A stretch of 64,000 bases of DNA from Bacteroidota bacterium (GTDB lineage Bacteria > Bacteroidota > Bacteroidia > Cytophagales > Cytophagaceae). The DNA lies in NCBI GenBank assembly GCA_023428135.1, contig JAEYZG010000021.1, positions 62,001 through 126,000 on the forward strand. The letters run 5' to 3'. The position numbers and the translations under genes are program-made. The notes beneath the pieces are model-generated. The model saw nothing but the letters and a program-made list of their open reading frames with translations. It searched no databases and was not told the DNA's origin. This document shows, piece by piece, positions 1 to 7,610 of the stretch; position 1 is the stretch's first letter; each line of letters opens with the position of its first letter.

Positions 1-179
1 AGGTTCATTATATTCCTGTTCATACAATGCCATATTATCAAAGTTTAGGATGGAAAAAAGGAGATATGCCGATTGCAGAAAATTATTATGATAAATGTCT
101 GAGTATCCCGATGTTTCCCTCTTTGACAAAAGAGGAGCAACAAAGGGTGATCGATGCTGTGACTGAATATGTTAAGTGA
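1..179 (+). CDS. pseC: PseC-type aminotransferase, C-terminal end (partial)
   Basis: This is the last 58 codons of a gene that begins outside the window; the first full codon is at 3 and the stop is TGA at 177-179. The tail contains HYIPVH, PYYQSLGW, KGDMPIAENYYDKCLS and P-SL-KEEQ. This is the C-terminal pattern of PLP-dependent DegT/DnrJ/EryC1 sugar aminotransferases such as PseC, which makes UDP-4-amino-4,6-dideoxy-N-acetyl-altrosamine from the PseB product. Because pseB, pseF-, pseGH- and pseI-like genes follow, PseC is the most likely member of the family. Only the tail is visible, so LegC or ArnB-like relatives cannot be excluded from sequence alone. Confidence 0.8.
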   Translation, partial: VHYIPVHTMPYYQSLGWKKGDMPIAENYYDKCLSIPMFPSLTKEEQQRVIDAVTEYVK

Positions 180-193
180 TAAATCACTTTTAT

Positions 194-397
194 TCACACT
201 ATTAGGTTTCTCAAGGGGAATCGTGCTTCAAATAGACTTATCACTTTAGCCCGAAATTTATATAAATCTTTATTCGCCGAATAAGCATATTTTCCCTTTC
301 CCAATTCCTCATTTGAAGGAGTTAATATTTTTAAATACTGATAGTCATTGAAAGTTTTTGGGCACTTCCACTTTGCTTTCTTAAGAGAATTAAGGGA
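194..397 (-). pseudogene. Possible gene remnant, C-terminal fragment, unrecognised
   Basis: The gap between the aminotransferase and pseB (180-513) holds no intact gene. On the minus strand an open stretch of about 67 codons ends at TGA (194-196). It reads like a real protein (KKAKWKCPKTFNDYQYL, then EELGKGKYAYSANKDLYKF) but has no ATG/GTG/TTG start at its beginning and is preceded by an in-frame stop. It may be the 3' remnant of a decayed gene facing the aminotransferase. I do not recognise the family. A chance open frame is possible. Confidence 0.25.
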
Positions 398-481
398 TCA
401 GAAAGTAGGATAATTTAGCAATGATCAGCAATCAGGAATTATTAAAATCCGGAATGAGGCAATAATTTTAACCAAAATTTG

Positions 482-489
482 TAAGTTTG
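482..489 (+). promoter_or_regulatory. Bacteroidota -7 promoter element upstream of pseB
   Basis: TAAGTTTG matches the Bacteroidota -7 consensus TAnnTTTG. It ends 24 bases before ATG 514 and overlaps the alternative TTG start at 487, so transcription would begin downstream of that TTG. This favours ATG 514 as the pseB start. No clear -33 TTTG was seen. Confidence 0.5.
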
Positions 490-513
490 TTTGATAAGAT
501 AAAAAATACAAGC

Positions 514-1530
514 ATGTTAGATTTGAATAATGCCTCGATTTTAATAACAGGGGGGACGGGTTCTTTCGGGAAAAAATTTATCGAAATCCTGCTTAAAAAA
601 TATCCTAATATTAAAAGACTGGTGGTTTTTTCCAGAGATGAGTTGAAGCAGTTCGAAATGTCTCAGATATTTCCTACAGAGAAATATAAGTGTTTAAGAT
701 ATTTTATAGGAGATGTAAGAGATAGAGACAGATTGATGCGGGCATTTGAAGGTATTGATATAGTTATACATGCTGCTGCATTAAAACAGGTGCCGGCTGC
801 AGAGTATAATCCAATGGAATGTATAAAAACGAACGTTCTTGGAGCTGAAAATATAATAGAAGCAGCTCTGGATAAAGGAGTAAAAAAGGTTGTTGCATTA
901 TCTACTGATAAAGCAGCAGCGCCCATTAACCTATATGGAGCTACAAAACTATGTTCCGATAAATTATTTGTAGCAGCAAATAATATGAAAGGGAGCAGAG
1001 ATATTAAATTTTCTGTAGTAAGATATGGAAATGTAATTGGGTCGAGAGGTTCAGTTGTTCCGTTTTTTCTAAATCAAAAAAAGAAGGGTTTGTTACCGAT
1101 CACAGATCCTAATATGACTCGTTTTAATATTTCTCTGGAAGAGGGAGTGGATCTTGTTCTTTATGCATTAGAAAATTCTTGGGGAGGTGAAATTTTTGTG
1201 CCTAAATTACCTTCATTTAAAGTGACTGATCTGGCTGAAGCTGTGGGACCGGAATGTGAGAAAAGGATAGTGGGTATCCGACCGGGCGAAAAAATTCATG
1301 AAGAAATGATCACAGAAACAGATTCCTTTAGTACAGTTGAATTTGATAAATATTATGTAATCAAACCATCTACTCCGTTGTGGAATGAAAATGAGTGGAT
1401 GAAGACCTTTAATGGTAAGCCTGTCGAACAGGGTTTTAAATACAGTTCTGGAAATAACAACTGGTGGTTGAATGTGGAAGAACTCAGAGGACAGATTCGT
1501 CAGCATGTGGACCCGAATTTTACAGTATAG
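514..1530 (+). CDS. pseB: UDP-N-acetylglucosamine 4,6-dehydratase (inverting), PseB
   Basis: PseB is a short-chain dehydrogenase/reductase that starts pseudaminic acid synthesis by 4,6-dehydration and C5 inversion of UDP-GlcNAc. The Rossmann motif GGTGSFG is at residues 13-19 and is followed by SRDELKQ. The catalytic region is STDKAAAPINLYGATK, giving the Asp-Lys pair and the Tyr-x-x-x-Lys. At 338 residues the length is typical. A TTG at 487 would extend the protein by nine residues, but a -7 promoter element (482-489) overlaps it, so ATG 514 is preferred. The gene sits between an aminotransferase and an SpsF-type cytidylyltransferase. After its TAG stop the same frame continues into a decayed aminotransferase tail. 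Confidence 0.93.
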   Translation: MLDLNNASILITGGTGSFGKKFIEILLKKYPNIKRLVVFSRDELKQFEMSQIFPTEKYKCLRYFIGDVRDRDRLMRAFEGIDIVIHAAALKQVPAAEYNPMECIKTNVLGAENIIEAALDKGVKKVVALSTDKAAAPINLYGATKLCSDKLFVAANNMKGSRDIKFSVVRYGNVIGSRGSVVPFFLNQKKKGLLPITDPNMTRFNISLEEGVDLVLYALENSWGGEIFVPKLPSFKVTDLAEAVGPECEKRIVGIRPGEKIHEEMITETDSFSTVEFDKYYVIKPSTPLWNENEWMKTFNGKPVEQGFKYSSGNNNWWLNVEELRGQIRQHVDPNFTV

Positions 1531-1656
1531 TTTTGGATTGAAAAATGGGATATGACAGAAAAGTACTATGAAAAATGCCTGAACTTGCCAATGCTTCCAA
1601 CGCTAATGGAAGAGCAGGATTACATAACTGAAAGTATCCCACATTATTTCAAATGA
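1531..1656 (+). pseudogene. Decayed PseC aminotransferase tail
   Basis: Directly after the pseB stop, and in the same frame, lies an open stretch of 41 codons ending TGA 1654-1656. It reads WDMTEKYYEKCLNLPMLPTL, MEEQDYITE and so on. It aligns along its whole length with the intact aminotransferase tail at 60-179 (GDMPIAENYYDKCLSIPMFPSL). No aminotransferase body precedes it. It is therefore the stump of a second, diverged pseC-like gene, in the canonical position between pseB and pseF. Its stop overlaps the next ATG (ATGA, 1653-1656), the usual layout for translational coupling, which suggests the former gene order was pseB-pseC-pseF. Confidence 0.75.
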
Positions 1657-2378
1657 AAAAGATTGGAATAATCACTCAGGCGAGGATGACCAGCACCAGA
1701 CTGCCTGGGAAAATTCTTAAAGAAATAAATGGGAAGTCCCTTCTTCTATATCATTTTGAAAGACTTGCTATTACCGGATTTCCTGTCATAATTGCCACAA
1801 CAGAAAATGTTACTGACGACCCAGTTGTGGAATTTTCGAAAAAGAATTGTATACCCTATCACAGGGGATCAGAAGATAACGTATTAAGTCGGTATTATAA
1901 TGCAGCTGTAGAAAACAGCCTGGATGTGATAGTAAGGGTAACCAGCGATTGTCCTCTTATAGATGGACAGCTCATTCGTACTGGAATAGAGAGGTATTTG
2001 GAAGAAGGTAATGAGAATACATATCTGTCCAATGTTTTAAAAAGGCACTTTCCCCGCGGATTCGATTTCGAAATATTTTCGTTTTCTTTATTGAAAGATG
2101 CTTTTATCAATGCCCGGATAACTTCCGATCTTGAGCATGTAACTCCCTATATCAATCAGAATAAATCCGGAAAAGTCAACTTTCTGGATATTGTAGATTC
2201 AGAAGATAATTCAAATATCAGAATTACAGTGGATACTCCTGAAGATTTTTTATTGATTGAAAAATTAATAAAGGATTATTCGGCAGATGTTTTGTCAGGT
2301 AAGGAGATAACAAAACTTTTTAGAAAATTTCCTGAATTGATGCAAATAAATGCCCATATAGAACAAAAGAAGCTTTGA
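1653..2378 (+). CDS. pseF: SpsF/PseF-type cytidylyltransferase, probable CMP-pseudaminic acid synthetase
   Basis: This 241-residue protein belongs to the SpsF/CMP-acylneuraminate cytidylyltransferase group. The nucleotide-binding motif QARMTSTRLPGK is at residues 9-20, RGSEDNVLSR at 71-80 and TSDCPLID at 97-104. The expected reaction is activation of pseudaminic acid with CTP to CMP-Pse in the cytosol. The assignment to PseF rather than another SpsF-like enzyme rests on its place between pseB and the pseGH fusion. The ATG overlaps the stop of the aminotransferase remnant by ATGA. Confidence 0.8.
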   Translation: MKKIGIITQARMTSTRLPGKILKEINGKSLLLYHFERLAITGFPVIIATTENVTDDPVVEFSKKNCIPYHRGSEDNVLSRYYNAAVENSLDVIVRVTSDCPLIDGQLIRTGIERYLEEGNENTYLSNVLKRHFPRGFDFEIFSFSLLKDAFINARITSDLEHVTPYINQNKSGKVNFLDIVDSEDNSNIRITVDTPEDFLLIEKLIKDYSADVLSGKEITKLFRKFPELMQINAHIEQKKL

Positions 2379-2444
2379 TATAACAGTAGAAGCTCACTGG
2401 TACTTTCAAAGGAACCGCTATTTCTAACCTAATTTTCGGATTTA

Positions 2445-3887
2445 ATGACCATTCACTTCAGGGCAGACGGTAATTCTAGTATTGGCTTAGGGCACATTAT
2501 AAGATCAGTAGCTTTGGCAGATATGCTGAAAGCTTATTTTAATTGTCAGTTTCTGATTCAGAACCCTTCGGATGAAATTTCCTATTCAATAATTAATGCG
2601 GGTTATGGTTTGCAGAAGCTTCCTATAACAAAGGATTATGCAGCAGAAGCCGCAATGATTACGGAGAAGTACATTAGCAATGGGGATATTGTGGTCCTGG
2701 ATGGATATCATTTTGATATAAATTATCACAGGGAAATACGAAAGAAGGGAATAATGCTTGTTTGTATCGATGATCTCCATGAACAGGAATTTGACGCTGA
2801 TGTGATCATTAACCATTCGGAAGGAATTCGTCCTGTAGACTATCGGGCTCCATTTTATACCAGATTTTTTTTAGGAAGCAGATATGCATTGTTGAGAAAC
2901 CCCTTTGTTGTTGCTTCTAAAAAGCAGAGGGAAATAACCAATGTAGATACATTTTTTGTAAATCTTGGAGGGGCAGATCCTGATAATATTACTCTGAGTG
3001 TATTGGAAAAATTGGATATGATAGCTTCAATTAAGAAGATCCATGTTGTACTGGGAGGTGCTTATCTTCATAGGAATACTTTGGACTCTTATCAGACTAG
3101 CTCAAAAGTCATCCTGCATTACAACCTTAATGCAGAAAATATGTGCAAACTGATGCAGGATTCTCAAGTTGCAGTTTGTTCCGCAAGTACAGTAGCCTGT
3201 GAATATTCTGCTGTCGGAGGAATTTTACTTGTAATCAAAACAGTAGAAAATCAGAAGTTAATGTATGATTTTCTGCTAAAAAAAGGACTTGCAGCCGATT
3301 TTAAAGATCTTCAAAATGTGCTTGCTCAGCCTGATTTTGATATGGTCAAAAATCAAAGAAAATATTTTGATGGAAATTCTCCATTAAGATTAAAACAAGT
3401 ATTTGATAGTCTCTTGCTTGAAGAATCAATCACAATTCGAAGTGCAGAAGAAAAAGATGTCATGACTTATTTTGAATGGGCAAACGATAAAGAGGTGAGG
3501 CAAAATTCAATTAATAAGGAACAAATTAAATTGGAAGACCATTTAAATTGGTTTAACAATAAAATAAAAAACGAAAACCATTTTTTTTATATAGCAGAGA
3601 ATGGAGAAGGAGAAGCGCTTGGACAGGTGAGATTTGATAAGAAAGGAGATGAAACCTGGTTAATCAATTTTTCAATAGACCGAGCCAATAGAGGCAGAGG
3701 CATAGGAGACGTCATGCTGCATAAAAGTATGGCAATGATTAAAAGAAACATAAATGCTTCAGTATTTACTGCTTATGTTAGTATTCATAATACTTCTTCT
3801 CTTTCCATTTTTAATAAATTAGGATTCATAAGACTTCGACAGGAAAGGATAGGAAACGAAGACTATTTTTATTTTAAAAAGGAATAG
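2445..3887 (+). CDS. pseG: PseG-PseH fusion: UDP-sugar hydrolase plus GNAT N-acetyltransferase
   Basis: This 480-residue protein joins two pathway steps. Residues 1 to about 315 are PseG-like, a GT-B-fold UDP-2,4-diacetamido-2,4,6-trideoxy-altropyranose hydrolase. They show GLGHIIR at 14-20, a DDLHE segment and the ISKKQ-type interdomain region. Residues from about 327 to the end form a GNAT acetyltransferase of the PseH kind, with DHLNWF, the acetyl-CoA loop RGRGIG near 416-421 and a closing SLSIFNKLGF. PseH N-acetylates the 4-amino sugar before PseG removes UDP, so the fusion couples consecutive steps. Separate genes are the textbook arrangement; fused forms are known in several bacteria. 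A 66-base gap separates it from pseF. Confidence 0.9.
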   Translation: MTIHFRADGNSSIGLGHIIRSVALADMLKAYFNCQFLIQNPSDEISYSIINAGYGLQKLPITKDYAAEAAMITEKYISNGDIVVLDGYHFDINYHREIRKKGIMLVCIDDLHEQEFDADVIINHSEGIRPVDYRAPFYTRFFLGSRYALLRNPFVVASKKQREITNVDTFFVNLGGADPDNITLSVLEKLDMIASIKKIHVVLGGAYLHRNTLDSYQTSSKVILHYNLNAENMCKLMQDSQVAVCSASTVACEYSAVGGILLVIKTVENQKLMYDFLLKKGLAADFKDLQNVLAQPDFDMVKNQRKYFDGNSPLRLKQVFDSLLLEESITIRSAEEKDVMTYFEWANDKEVRQNSINKEQIKLEDHLNWFNNKIKNENHFFYIAENGEGEALGQVRFDKKGDETWLINFSIDRANRGRGIGDVMLHKSMAMIKRNINASVFTAYVSIHNTSSLSIFNKLGFIRLRQERIGNEDYFYFKKE

Positions 3888-4013
3888 CGCAGCCTCTTCA
3901 TCTTTGGTTTCGTCTATTTACGCTTTTCTTTTTTCCACAAAGTAGTTAAGTTTTTAGTAATTTAGCTTTCACAAAGAATTATTTTAACTTAATCGTAGTT
4001 TCTCATTTAATTA

Positions 4014-5060
4014 ATGGAGATAAAAATTGCAAATAAGGAAATAAATGACAGTTCTCCGGTATTTATAATTGCAGAACTTTCTGCAAATCATGCGCAACAA
4101 TTAAAAGTGGCATTGGATACTGTTAAAGCTGCCAGAGACACCGGGGCAGATGCAATAAAGCTTCAGCATTATTTACCTGATACGATTACGCTGAATTGTG
4201 ATAATCAGTATTTCCAGATAAAACAGGGAACAATCTGGGATGGTACAACGCTCCATAAATTATATCAGGAAGCATATATGCCTTGGGAATGGACCGAGGC
4301 TATTATGAAAACTGCTGAAGAATGTGGTCTGATTTGTTTCTCTTCTCCATTTGATTCAACAGCAGTGGACCTTTTGGAGATGTTTGACGTTCCGGCTTAT
4401 AAAATTGCAAGCTTTGAGATAAATGACATTCCATTAATAAAGTTAGTAGCATCCAAAGGCAAACCTGTTATTATTTCTACCGGTATTGCAACTCTAGCTG
4501 ATATTGAGTTAGCTGTAAAAACTTGCAGAGATGCAGGAAATAATCAGATTGCATTGCTAAAATGTACCTCTGCTTATCCTGCTTTGCCTGAAGAAATGAA
4601 TCTTAAAACAATACCTAATCTGAAAGAAACGTTCAACGTTGTTGCCGGTCTTTCAGACCATACTCTTGGTATTGGTGTTCCTGTGGCTTCAGTAGCTCTT
4701 GGAGCTAAAATTATTGAGAAACATTTTATATTGGATAAGTCATTAGGAGGGCCTGATGCTTCATTTTCACTCAATCCTGCACAATTTACTGAGATGGTTA
4801 ATGCTGTAAGAGAAGTGGAAAAGGCTTTAGGATCTGTAAATTATGATCTGTCTGCAAAGACTATAAAAAGCAAAGAATTTTCCAGGTCTTTGTTTATTGT
4901 GAAAGATGTCAAGGAAGGAGAGTTGGTGAGTGAAGAAAACGTTAAATCCATTCGTCCTGGATTTGGGATGCATACTAAGTATTATGATACAGTTATAGGA
5001 ATGCGATTTCGAAAAGACGTATCTAAAGGAACACCACTGAGTTTTGATCAATTAAGTTAA
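4014..5060 (+). CDS. pseI: Pseudaminic acid synthase PseI (NeuB family)
   Basis: The 348-residue protein has an N-terminal NeuB-type TIM barrel (FIIAELSANHAQ near 19-30, GADAIKLQHY, FSSPFD, KIASFEIND, KCTSAYPA, GLSDHTLG, EKHF) and a C-terminal SAF/antifreeze-like domain from about residue 287 (SLFIVKDVKEGE, IRPGFG). It condenses the PseG product with phosphoenolpyruvate to give pseudaminic acid in the cytosol. NeuB, LegI and PseI share this architecture; the neighbouring PseB and PseGH genes point to PseI. The ATG follows an AT-rich 126-base gap, so it may have its own promoter. Confidence 0.9.
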   Translation: MEIKIANKEINDSSPVFIIAELSANHAQQLKVALDTVKAARDTGADAIKLQHYLPDTITLNCDNQYFQIKQGTIWDGTTLHKLYQEAYMPWEWTEAIMKTAEECGLICFSSPFDSTAVDLLEMFDVPAYKIASFEINDIPLIKLVASKGKPVIISTGIATLADIELAVKTCRDAGNNQIALLKCTSAYPALPEEMNLKTIPNLKETFNVVAGLSDHTLGIGVPVASVALGAKIIEKHFILDKSLGGPDASFSLNPAQFTEMVNAVREVEKALGSVNYDLSAKTIKSKEFSRSLFIVKDVKEGELVSEENVKSIRPGFGMHTKYYDTVIGMRFRKDVSKGTPLSFDQLS

Positions 5061-5063
5061 ATC

Positions 5064-5972
5064 ATGATTTTTTTCTTAAAGAGAATTTTTGAGAAGACAG
5101 AAGAACTATTACTGGACATATATAATACAGTTATATCAATCGTAAAGTTATTACTGTTAAGTAAGTTTGGAATAAAATATCCTAAAGCTACAAGTGAGAA
5201 TTGTATCATATTGGGCAATGGACCATCTTTAAAGACATCATTCGAGGAGAACTTTGACTTCTTTAAAAAACACCAGCTTTTTTGTGTCAATCACTTTGCT
5301 CAGTCTAAGGAATATGATGAGTTAAAGCCGCAAAATTATGTCTTTCTTGATCCTAATTTTTTCTCAGAATATGGAATGAAAAGAGATCCAAACGTTGCAG
5401 GTACCATTAAAAAATTGAGTACAGAAACAAATTGGGATATGAATTTATTCATTCCTTATATCTCAAGGAACTCAAAGATTATTCAACAATTGATAATACA
5501 GAATCCAAAGATTAAATTGATATATTATAACTATACTATAGTTAAGGGTTTTAAATCAGTTGTCTTTTATCTTTTCAGAAAAAATTTGGGGATGCCTCTT
5601 TGCCAGAATGTTCTTGGAGCATGTATCTATTTGTCTCTCAACGGCGGATATAAAAAGGTTTATCTTTTTGGTGCCGAGCATTCCTGGATACAGAATCTTA
5701 GAGTAAGCGAGGATAATCATTTATACATGAATCATGTTCATTTTTATTCAAATGAGGCTAAACCGATGGTGACAAAAATATACAAGTCACAGGAGAGCGA
5801 AGAAAAAATGCCTATCAGCGAATACTTTTATGCATGCTTTAAAACCTTCAATGTTTATTACATTTTAGAGGCTTATTCTAAAAAGATAGGGGCCAGAGTA
5901 TTTAATTGTACTAATGATTCTTACATAGATGCTTTTGAAAAAAAGACATTTGACAAAAACTTTAACGGTTAA
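5064..5972 (+). CDS. Putative glycosyltransferase with GNGPSLK motif (Maf/GT42-like)
   Basis: A 302-residue cytosolic or peripheral protein whose start is 3 bases after pseI. An amphipathic or hydrophobic N-terminus (residues 1-35) leads to a Rossmann-like core with IILGNGPSLK at about 48-57. A second block, QNVLGACIYLSLNGGYKKVYLFG, lies near 181-203. The GNGPSLK loop and the later GYK-VYL-G block occur both in motility-associated-factor (DUF115/MptE-like) proteins and in GT42 CMP-sialic acid transferases. Placed right after the CMP-Pse genes, it is a good candidate for transferring pseudaminic acid to a glycan or protein. That role is inferred and not shown by the sequence. Confidence 0.6.
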   Translation: MIFFLKRIFEKTEELLLDIYNTVISIVKLLLLSKFGIKYPKATSENCIILGNGPSLKTSFEENFDFFKKHQLFCVNHFAQSKEYDELKPQNYVFLDPNFFSEYGMKRDPNVAGTIKKLSTETNWDMNLFIPYISRNSKIIQQLIIQNPKIKLIYYNYTIVKGFKSVVFYLFRKNLGMPLCQNVLGACIYLSLNGGYKKVYLFGAEHSWIQNLRVSEDNHLYMNHVHFYSNEAKPMVTKIYKSQESEEKMPISEYFYACFKTFNVYYILEAYSKKIGARVFNCTNDSYIDAFEKKTFDKNFNG

Positions 5973-6778
5973 TGAAATCCATTCTTCAGATAATTTTTAG
6001 AAATCAGGTTTATTTAACCAAAGGAAAAGGAATATCTATACTGGATAAACTTAAGTTAAAATTTCAGGCTAGGTATAAAGCAACTGAAATAACTTTTTTG
6101 GGAAAACCATTTTATATTAGTGACGCTTCTTCTTTCGTGTCAATGTATGAAGAGATTTTTATAAAAAGGATTTATGAATTTAAGGCCATTTCCTCCCAAC
6201 CTCTTCTAATAGACTGTGGATCCAATATTGGAGTAAGTATTCTTTACTTTAAAGGTTTATACCCTGATGCAGAGATAATCGGTTTTGAGCCGGATCCGAC
6301 CATATATAAACTTTTAAAATCTAACATCGAAAATCAGGAATTAGACAAGGTTGATCTAAGACAGCAGGCTGTCTGGAAGAATAATGAATCATTACACTTC
6401 CAGAGTCAGGGAGGTTTGTCAGGGCATATTTCTCAGGAAGGAGATAGTAATAATGTTACTAAAATAGATGCTTTCAGATTGAAGGATTTACTTGAATCGA
6501 AAGCATCTATTGACTTTCTAAAAATTGATATAGAAGGAGCAGAGTATGAAGTTATGAAGGATTGTAAAGATGTCTTAAGGAATGTTAAAAATATCTTTGT
6601 GGAATACCATTCATTGGCAAAAGATAGCCAAAAGCTGGATGAAGTTCTGAAGATTCTTTCCGATGCTGGTTTCAGGTATCACATTCAGGAGGCATTTACT
6701 TCCCCTCAGCCATATATACATGTAAATACCATGTGTGAGATGGATCTTCAGTTAAATATATTTGGATTTAGAATATAA
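5972..6778 (+). CDS. FkbM family SAM-dependent methyltransferase
   Basis: This 268-residue protein has the FkbM pattern: a SAM-binding loop IDCGSNIGVS near residues 80-89, an acidic IIGFEPDP at about 105-112 and the family-specific LKIDIEGAEYEV near 183-194. FkbM enzymes O-methylate small molecules and are frequent in polysaccharide loci, where they methylate sugars. The ATG overlaps the preceding stop by one base (TAATG), so it is probably translationally coupled. The substrate is unknown; a sugar of the local glycan is the natural guess. Confidence 0.85.
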   Translation: MKSILQIIFRNQVYLTKGKGISILDKLKLKFQARYKATEITFLGKPFYISDASSFVSMYEEIFIKRIYEFKAISSQPLLIDCGSNIGVSILYFKGLYPDAEIIGFEPDPTIYKLLKSNIENQELDKVDLRQQAVWKNNESLHFQSQGGLSGHISQEGDSNNVTKIDAFRLKDLLESKASIDFLKIDIEGAEYEVMKDCKDVLRNVKNIFVEYHSLAKDSQKLDEVLKILSDAGFRYHIQEAFTSPQPYIHVNTMCEMDLQLNIFGFRI

Positions 6779-7538
6779 AATATTGTCTGGGAAGGGAAAT
6801 ATTGCAATCGTAATTCCTGTATATAAAAAGGAACTTTCACATAGAGAAAAGATTTCCTTAATACAGGGCTGTAAAGTGTTGGGAAATTATGATATCATAT
6901 TAGTAGCTCCATTATCACTAGACTTAAGCAATTATTTTTCAATAGCCGGAAATACAGCTTTTAAAATAGAAAGGTTTTCATCAGAATATTTTAAGGGAAT
7001 AAAAGGATACAATCGTTTGTTACTCGGGAGCGATTTTTATAAGAGGTTTTTATCTTATGAATACATGCTTATTTATCAGTTGGATGCCTTTGTGTTTGAT
7101 AATTCTTTAATAGATTGGTGCAAAAGAGATTTCGACTATATCGGAGCTCCATTTATGGATCCTGAATGGATAAAGAAATTGGAAAGAAAGTTACATTTCC
7201 CTGTTGGGAAATGGATTAATAGGGTAGGGAATGGAGGCCTATCATTGAGAAGAGTAAGCAAATTTTATATAGGCGCAAGGCTGTTGTTTCCGCTTGCATA
7301 TCTGTGGAAATATAATGAAGATTTTTTTTGGACCTCAGTTGCTGCCAGAATTTTACCTTCATTTAAAATCCCTGATTTTTCTACAGCCCTTCAATTCGCT
7401 TTTGAAGAGCGTCCTTCAGCAGCCTTCCGGATGAACAATTTTAATTTGCCATTCGGTGTGCATGCCTGGGAAAAATATGAACCAGACTTCTGGAAAAGCC
7501 ATTTTCAAAAATATGGTTATCTGATAGATGAAAAATAA
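6762..7538 (+). CDS. DUF5672-like protein, putative glycosyltransferase
   Basis: A 258-residue protein with an N-terminal IAIVIPVYK strand, then YQLDAFVFD near 105, DYIGAPF, VGNGGLSLR near 155, NEDFFW near 185 and LPFGVHAWEKY near 229. This is the pattern of the DUF5672 family, which occurs in glycan loci and looks like a GT-A type transferase. No ATG is available. The TTG at 6762 gives a 17-base overlap with the FkbM gene, and a second TTG at 6783 is possible. It is the last gene of the glycan transcription unit and is followed by a strong terminator. Confidence 0.7.
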   Translation: MDLEYKILSGKGNIAIVIPVYKKELSHREKISLIQGCKVLGNYDIILVAPLSLDLSNYFSIAGNTAFKIERFSSEYFKGIKGYNRLLLGSDFYKRFLSYEYMLIYQLDAFVFDNSLIDWCKRDFDYIGAPFMDPEWIKKLERKLHFPVGKWINRVGNGGLSLRRVSKFYIGARLLFPLAYLWKYNEDFFWTSVAARILPSFKIPDFSTALQFAFEERPSAAFRMNNFNLPFGVHAWEKYEPDFWKSHFQKYGYLIDEK

Positions 7539-7554
7539 AGCTGATCTTCACTAT

Positions 7555-7592
7555 AAAAAAAGAGGCTGTCCTTCTGAGACAGCCTCTTTTTT
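7555..7592 (+). terminator. Rho-independent terminator closing the glycan operon
   Basis: A perfect stem of AGAGGCTGTC with its complement GACAGCCTCT around a 7-base loop, flanked by A and T runs on both sides. It lies between the convergent DUF5672-like and YfhO genes and can serve both strands. Confidence 0.85.
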
Positions 7593-7610
7593 ACGGTGAA
7601 ACTATTCTAA

